NCBI GenBank assembly: GCA_026645575.1
Contig: JAPKMW010000161.1
Span: 1 to 16,978 of the forward strand
DNA length: 16,978 bases
Direction: 5' to 3'
From: Caldilineaceae bacterium
GTDB taxonomy: Bacteria; Chloroflexota; Anaerolineae; Caldilineales; Caldilineaceae
A model generated the notes under the pieces. It saw only the letters and a program-made list of their open reading frames with translations. It had not been told where the DNA came from and did not search any database. Shown piece by piece: positions 13,814 to 16,978 of this stretch. The translations under genes and the position numbers were made by a program. Numbering within the stretch: the first letter of the stretch is position 1; every line of letters begins with the position of its first letter.

Positions 13814-15852
13814 CGTTCCGGTTGTAGTTGATAGGTTGCTGGTTCCGTGGTCGTGGGGGTGATGGCGCTGATGGCGAGAACGGCATGGCGATTGCGCCCT
13901 AGTTGCGGGATCAGCAGGTCAGCTTGCCCCTGGTCATCGATGGGGAAGCGTTCGACGCCGATCAGTTGGTCATTTTCAAAGGTCATGATCTGCACCAACC
14001 AGTGCTGAGTGAGAAGATTATCGGTCAAGAGCCACCCTTCGCTCTCCCAGCCGTCGCTTGCATCCTCAAAATCGGCGGTATAGTCCAGCACCGGGATGCG
14101 CACATCATCGATCAGCCAACCACTGGCATTGGCGGCGCCATCGGTGACATATTCAAAGCGTAGCCAGATCTCGGCGCCGGCAAAGGCGCTCAGATCAAAG
14201 CGTTCTGTCACCCAGCCGCCTTGTTGACCCTCGACGGTGGCGCTGCTGGCGGTATAGGCTGCGCCAAAGCTGTTGCCACTAGGGTTTTCGGTGGTCGTGT
14301 ATTGGCCCGGCAAAATCTGCCATTTACGCTGGTCGCGACTGACAACAACATAGCCATAATCGTAGTCTGGCTCAATGTCCCACCAGAAGGCCGCTTCCAT
14401 CGTCACCGGCGTACCAGGCGCCAGTTCACGCAGGTCAAAGCGGCGGGTCAGGCGGGTATTGGAATCATCGCCCCGATGACTCCACCAGACATGTTGACCG
14501 CTATAGGGTTGGGCATTGGCCAACCGCGTGCTGGGTTGCCCTTGAAAGCGCAGGGTAACATCGCCTTCGCCTTCGACGCGAATGTAGTCAGTGGCGTAGT
14601 TGTTGACCGTCTCCTCATGGGCAGATGTGGCGTCGGCGGTAAAGGTGTGGGCGACCGGCGGCGTGGCGAGATCGAGATTCTCATAACCATAGCGTCCGTC
14701 ACCATTAAGCGCCATTGGTTCGTCCAGGTAATTGGCAATCACCCAGTCAGCGAAGACGGTATTAAAATTGGCGTCATGCCCCTGCGCCGCCAACGCTGCT
14801 GTCACCCCTTGGATGCCATTGGGCGCCTGGGCGACCAACGCTTTGGTCGTCGCCGCGCCAAATTCCTGAGTCAGGTAGTTGATAAAGAGGTAGGCGCTGC
14901 CATAATGCTCGGACGTACTGCCGGAATTGAGCTGCCAGGTGTTAAGTTGGGTGTCGGGCTGGTTGATAAAGGAATTGGCAAAGATCGTGTCCGAACCATA
15001 GCCGGCCACCTCTTGTGCGTACTCGCTCAACCCCTCGTTGATCCAGGCCTCCTCGTTGCGATCATTGGCCCAGTGGATCATGTGTTGGAATTCGTGGGCC
15101 AGCACGGTTTCATAGTAATTGTAGTCCGACGCGTTATTCAACCAGGTCAGATTGATGTAAAACATCTCTTTTTCGTTGGAGTAGGGGTTCGCCAGGCGGC
15201 TGTACTGATCAGCGCTGCTGTAGTAGCCGGCCACCCCACTGCCCACATTGGTAGCGTGCAGAATATGGAGCCGGGGGTCATTGTCCACACCGGGGTACCA
15301 TTCGCTGCCAAAAAAGGCGACTTCCGCCGGGTAGCTCTGTTCGCTAAAGCGGTTGATGGAGCGGGAAATAGCGCCCAGATCGTATTTCTGCCCTGTCTCT
15401 ACCCAGACATAGACCACTGCCGTTTTGTAAATCAGTTCAGCGGTAATGGGCGAAGAGCGATTGGTATCCAGGTTATGCACCCAAAATTGGATTGCGTCGC
15501 CCACCTGGAAATCGGGCGTGGTTGTATTGACGACCAGCGGCACTTCGTCCACAGTTGGGTTGAGCCGCATGGTGAGATCGCGCAGATCGCGTTGCGGCAC
15601 CACCATCTGCAACAATTGCTCTTCGGTTGATTGTTGGGTCAGCCACTCCGCCGGCGCTGGGGTGCTTTGCGCGGCTGCCGCCCGTGCCACGGTTGCCGTG
15701 CGGGTGGGCAAAGGCAGGGGCGTAAAAACGGCTGAAGGCGGGCTTTGTTGAAAATCGAAACGACAGCCAACAACCAAGGAAAGCAAGAGCAGAGCCGCCA
15801 GCAGCGCAACCACTTTACTCTGCAACGATTCCATAAGGCGCAAACAATACAT
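13810..15852 (-). CDS. Lipoprotein zinc metalloprotease, immune-inhibitor-A-like
   Basis: This is a 680-aa secreted protease. A signal peptide (1-29) ends in a lipobox SLVVGC with Cys30, so it is anchored to the cell surface. A Thr/Pro/Ala-rich linker (about 40-70) follows. The catalytic domain carries HEFQHMIHW (His253, Glu254, His257) and [10 protein letters not shown], where Glu273 is the likely third zinc ligand, as in gluzincins of the M6/M30 kind. The region around 430-600 has the beta-sandwich character of immune inhibitor A C-terminal domains: [31 protein letters not shown] and [11 protein letters not shown]. The start at 15852 is chosen because GAGGAAGG lies 4 nt upstream. Later and earlier in-frame ATGs (15834, 15909) lack one. 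It is the first gene of a two-gene unit with amylosucrase. Substrates are unknown. Confidence 0.88.
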   Translation of the reverse strand: MYCLRLMESLQSKVVALLAALLLLSLVVGCRFDFQQSPPSAVFTPLPLPTRTATVARAAAAQSTPAPAEWLTQQSTEEQLLQMVVPQRDLRDLTMRLNPTVDEVPLVVNTTTPDFQVGDAIQFWVHNLDTNRSSPITAELIYKTAVVYVWVETGQKYDLGAISRSINRFSEQSYPAEVAFFGSEWYPGVDNDPRLHILHATNVGSGVAGYYSSADQYSRLANPYSNEKEMFYINLTWLNNASDYNYYETVLAHEFQHMIHWANDRNEEAWINEGLSEYAQEVAGYGSDTIFANSFINQPDTQLNTWQLNSGSTSEHYGSAYLFINYLTQEFGAATTKALVAQAPNGIQGVTAALAAQGHDANFNTVFADWVIANYLDEPMALNGDGRYGYENLDLATPPVAHTFTADATSAHEETVNNYATDYIRVEGEGDVTLRFQGQPSTRLANAQPYSGQHVWWSHRGDDSNTRLTRRFDLRELAPGTPVTMEAAFWWDIEPDYDYGYVVVSRDQRKWQILPGQYTTTENPSGNSFGAAYTASSATVEGQQGGWVTERFDLSAFAGAEIWLRFEYVTDGAANASGWLIDDVRIPVLDYTADFEDASDGWESEGWLLTDNLLTQHWLVQIMTFENDQLIGVERFPIDDQGQADLLIPQLGRNRHAVLAISAITPTTTEPATYQLQPER

Positions 15853-15892
15853 TCGACCTTCCTCGCCTGTACGAACAATCAGTAGAGCGCAA

Positions 15893-15944
15893 CGTAGTCG
15901 GGTTTCCATAGACCGATTCTGGACTACGCGACTTCACGACTACG
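15893..15944. repeat. Short inverted repeat upstream of the protease gene
   Basis: cgtagtcg (15893-15900) and cgactacg (15937-15944) are perfect reverse complements about 36 nt apart, with a further copy of gactacg at about 15923-15929. It is likely an intergenic repeat or weak operator. The protease promoter should lie in this gap, but no clear elements are seen. Confidence 0.3.
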
Positions 15945-15956
15945 GACGACAAACAA

Positions 15957-15984
15957 TAGAAAAGGCTGACCTGCGGCCAGCCTT
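15957..15984 (-). terminator. Rho-independent terminator of tRNA-Val
   Basis: On the minus strand the stem AAGGCTG/CAGCCTT (15984-15978 and 15968-15962) with a 9-nt loop is followed by TTTTCT. It lies 17 nt after the tRNA 3' end. Confidence 0.8.
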
Positions 15985-15999
15985 GTCATACACTTCTCT

Positions 16000-16074
<75 letters not shown>

Positions 16075-16094
16075 CCACGCGATTCAGGTAGTAC

Positions 16095-16123
16095 ACTATA
16101 CCTGGATTGCCTGACTTTGTCAA
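16095..16123 (-). promoter_or_regulatory. Sigma-70 promoter of tRNA-Val
   Basis: On the minus strand TTGACA (16123-16118) and TATAGT (16100-16095) are separated by 17 nt. The -10 ends 21 nt before the mature tRNA 5' end. This is a strong match, as expected for a stable RNA gene. Confidence 0.85.
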
Positions 16124-16227
16124 ACCCTACAGCTTACAGAGAGCGCTTTTGGCGGGTACTATGATAGAATGCAGATAGAGGCAGATTGGCGGAACGGTGC
16201 GGATTTTTGGGGGAATAACGAGGGGCT

Positions 16228-16899
16228 ATGCGCTTTGCAATTTTTTCGGATTTGCATGATAACGGGGCGGGGTTGACGGCGGTGCTGACAGATGCGGCGC
16301 AGTGGCAGGTGGACCGCTTTGTCTACCTGGGCGATGTCGGGCGCGACCCGGAACTCTTTCTGGCGCTCCAAGCGCGGGAGATTGCCTGCACCTTTGGCAA
16401 TTGGGAAGTGAGTGGTTGGCAACGGCTGCCGGCCACCCTGGCGCCGTGGGTGCGCGAGTGGCCGGCGGTGATCCGACGCCCACAGGCGATCTTCTGCCAC
16501 GCCACGCCCGATATGCCGGCGACCGTGACCAGCACGGCCACCGCGGAAACCTACATGCGCAATGGGCTGAGTTGGCAAACGCTCTTTCCCCGTCTCCACC
16601 GCAACGAAGAGGCGCGCTGGGCAGCCTTTGCTGCTTTGGAAGCGGCTGGCATACAAGTTGCGTTTCATGGTCACACCCATGTCCAAGATGTTTGGGCGTG
16701 GGCCGATGATGGGCAAGGAGAGCGCCGGTTGCGTAATTTCCGCGACCTCTCTGAATTTACCCTGGAAACGGGCCTGCCCACCGCGCCCAACCGCTACTTG
16801 ATCGGCGTCGGCAGCGCCGGCGCGCCTGATGATGGGCCGTACTTGCGCTATGCCATTTATGATGAGACAACCGCGCAGGTCTGGTTGCGTCAGCGATAG
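16228..16899 (+). CDS. Calcineurin-like metallophosphoesterase (YfcE/MJ0936-like)
   Basis: This 223-aa single-domain phosphoesterase has all the metal-ligand motifs: SDLHDN (Asp8, His10), YLGDVG (Asp36), FGNWE (Asn58), FCHATP (His91) and FHGHTH (His147, His149). It would hydrolyse a phosphodiester or phosphomonoester in the cytoplasm with two metal ions. The length and motif layout fit the small YfcE/MJ0936-type group. The common GNHE or GNCD is GNWE here. GAGGGG lies 2-3 nt before the ATG. The substrate is unknown. It stands alone after the tRNA gene. An open frame on the opposite strand is a shadow. Confidence 0.9.
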   Translation: MRFAIFSDLHDNGAGLTAVLTDAAQWQVDRFVYLGDVGRDPELFLALQAREIACTFGNWEVSGWQRLPATLAPWVREWPAVIRRPQAIFCHATPDMPATVTSTATAETYMRNGLSWQTLFPRLHRNEEARWAAFAALEAAGIQVAFHGHTHVQDVWAWADDGQGERRLRNFRDLSEFTLETGLPTAPNRYLIGVGSAGAPDDGPYLRYAIYDETTAQVWLRQR

Positions 16900-16931
16900 A
16901 TGTTCAGCAATAGTTCCGTGGCACACCTAAC

Positions 16932-16975
16932 AGGTTTCCAAAACCTTGTCATCGGGGGAAACCTCGATGACAAGG
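16932..16975. repeat. Overlapping inverted repeats at the window end
   Basis: The 11-bp perfect arms ccttgtcatcg (16944-16954) and cgatgacaagg (16965-16975) form one hairpin. A competing 8-bp pair is aggtttcc (16932-16939) with ggaaacct (16957-16964). Only one can form at a time. It lies 30-75 nt after the phosphoesterase stop. It may be its terminator or a nested intergenic repeat; the following sequence is outside the window. Confidence 0.5.
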
Positions 16976-16978
16976 AAA

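Noticed and set aside
14221..15630. Plus-strand open frame of 469 codons opposite the metalloprotease gene
   Set aside because: It is an antisense shadow. The minus-strand frame has signal peptide, lipobox and HExxH, while this one has no recognisable domain and no ribosome site.
16159..16926. Minus-strand open frame of 255 codons opposite the phosphoesterase gene
   Set aside because: The plus-strand frame has all metal-binding motifs. The antisense frame has no family features and is rich in Arg, Pro and Gly, as expected of a shadow.

Overview
The window looks like chromosomal DNA of a free-living Chloroflexota bacterium, most likely near Anaerolineae/Caldilineae. This is an inference from gene content and style: G+C-rich coding sequence, amylosucrase, an immune-inhibitor-A-like lipoprotein metalloprotease, an archaeal-type thiolase, a lutABC operon, and many short intergenic inverted repeats. 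No marker gene in the window settles the placement. There is no phage, IS element or CRISPR array. All large genes are intact.

Layout. (1) 158-2842, plus strand: an AlbA_2/Schlafen-type ATPase-like regulator with a C-terminal winged helix, then a thiolase. (2) 2900-5679, minus strand: a two-gene unit of a small lipoprotein with a sulfite-oxidase-like (pterin-binding, PruR-like) fold and, 14 nt later, a membrane hybrid histidine kinase. (3) 6015-6431, minus strand: ssb, with a near-perfect sigma-70 promoter, a probable SOS (LexA) box and a strong terminator. (4) 6720-9887, plus strand: lutA-lutB-lutC, the iron-sulfur L-lactate oxidation complex. (5) 9939-11260, minus strand and convergent with lut: a PPC/DUF296 protein and a tartronate-semialdehyde-reductase-like dehydrogenase. 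(6) 11855-15852, minus strand: a lipoprotein zinc metalloprotease whose stop codon overlaps the start of an amylosucrase. (7) 16001-16074, minus strand: tRNA-Val(UAC) with its own promoter and terminator. (8) 16228-16899, plus strand: a calcineurin-like metallophosphoesterase.

How the genes work together. LutABC would turn L-lactate into pyruvate. The neighbouring GarR-like reductase handles three-carbon oxo-acids, so positions 6.7-11.3 kb look like a small 2-hydroxyacid block. The protease-amylosucrase pair is a secreted-protein gene translationally coupled to a sucrose-to-glucan enzyme, an odd combination. The most interesting system is the lipoprotein/histidine kinase pair. It resembles, in a kinase version, the PruR-type pterin-sensing modules known from proteobacteria: an outward-facing pterin-binding-like lipoprotein next to a kinase with an extracytoplasmic domain.

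Nearly every gap between genes holds a different inverted repeat (76-114, 1595-1662, 2843-2892, 7575-7632, 9891-9922, 11300-11349, 11788-11858, 16932-16975). Some probably act as terminators. Others look like dispersed REP/MITE-like elements.
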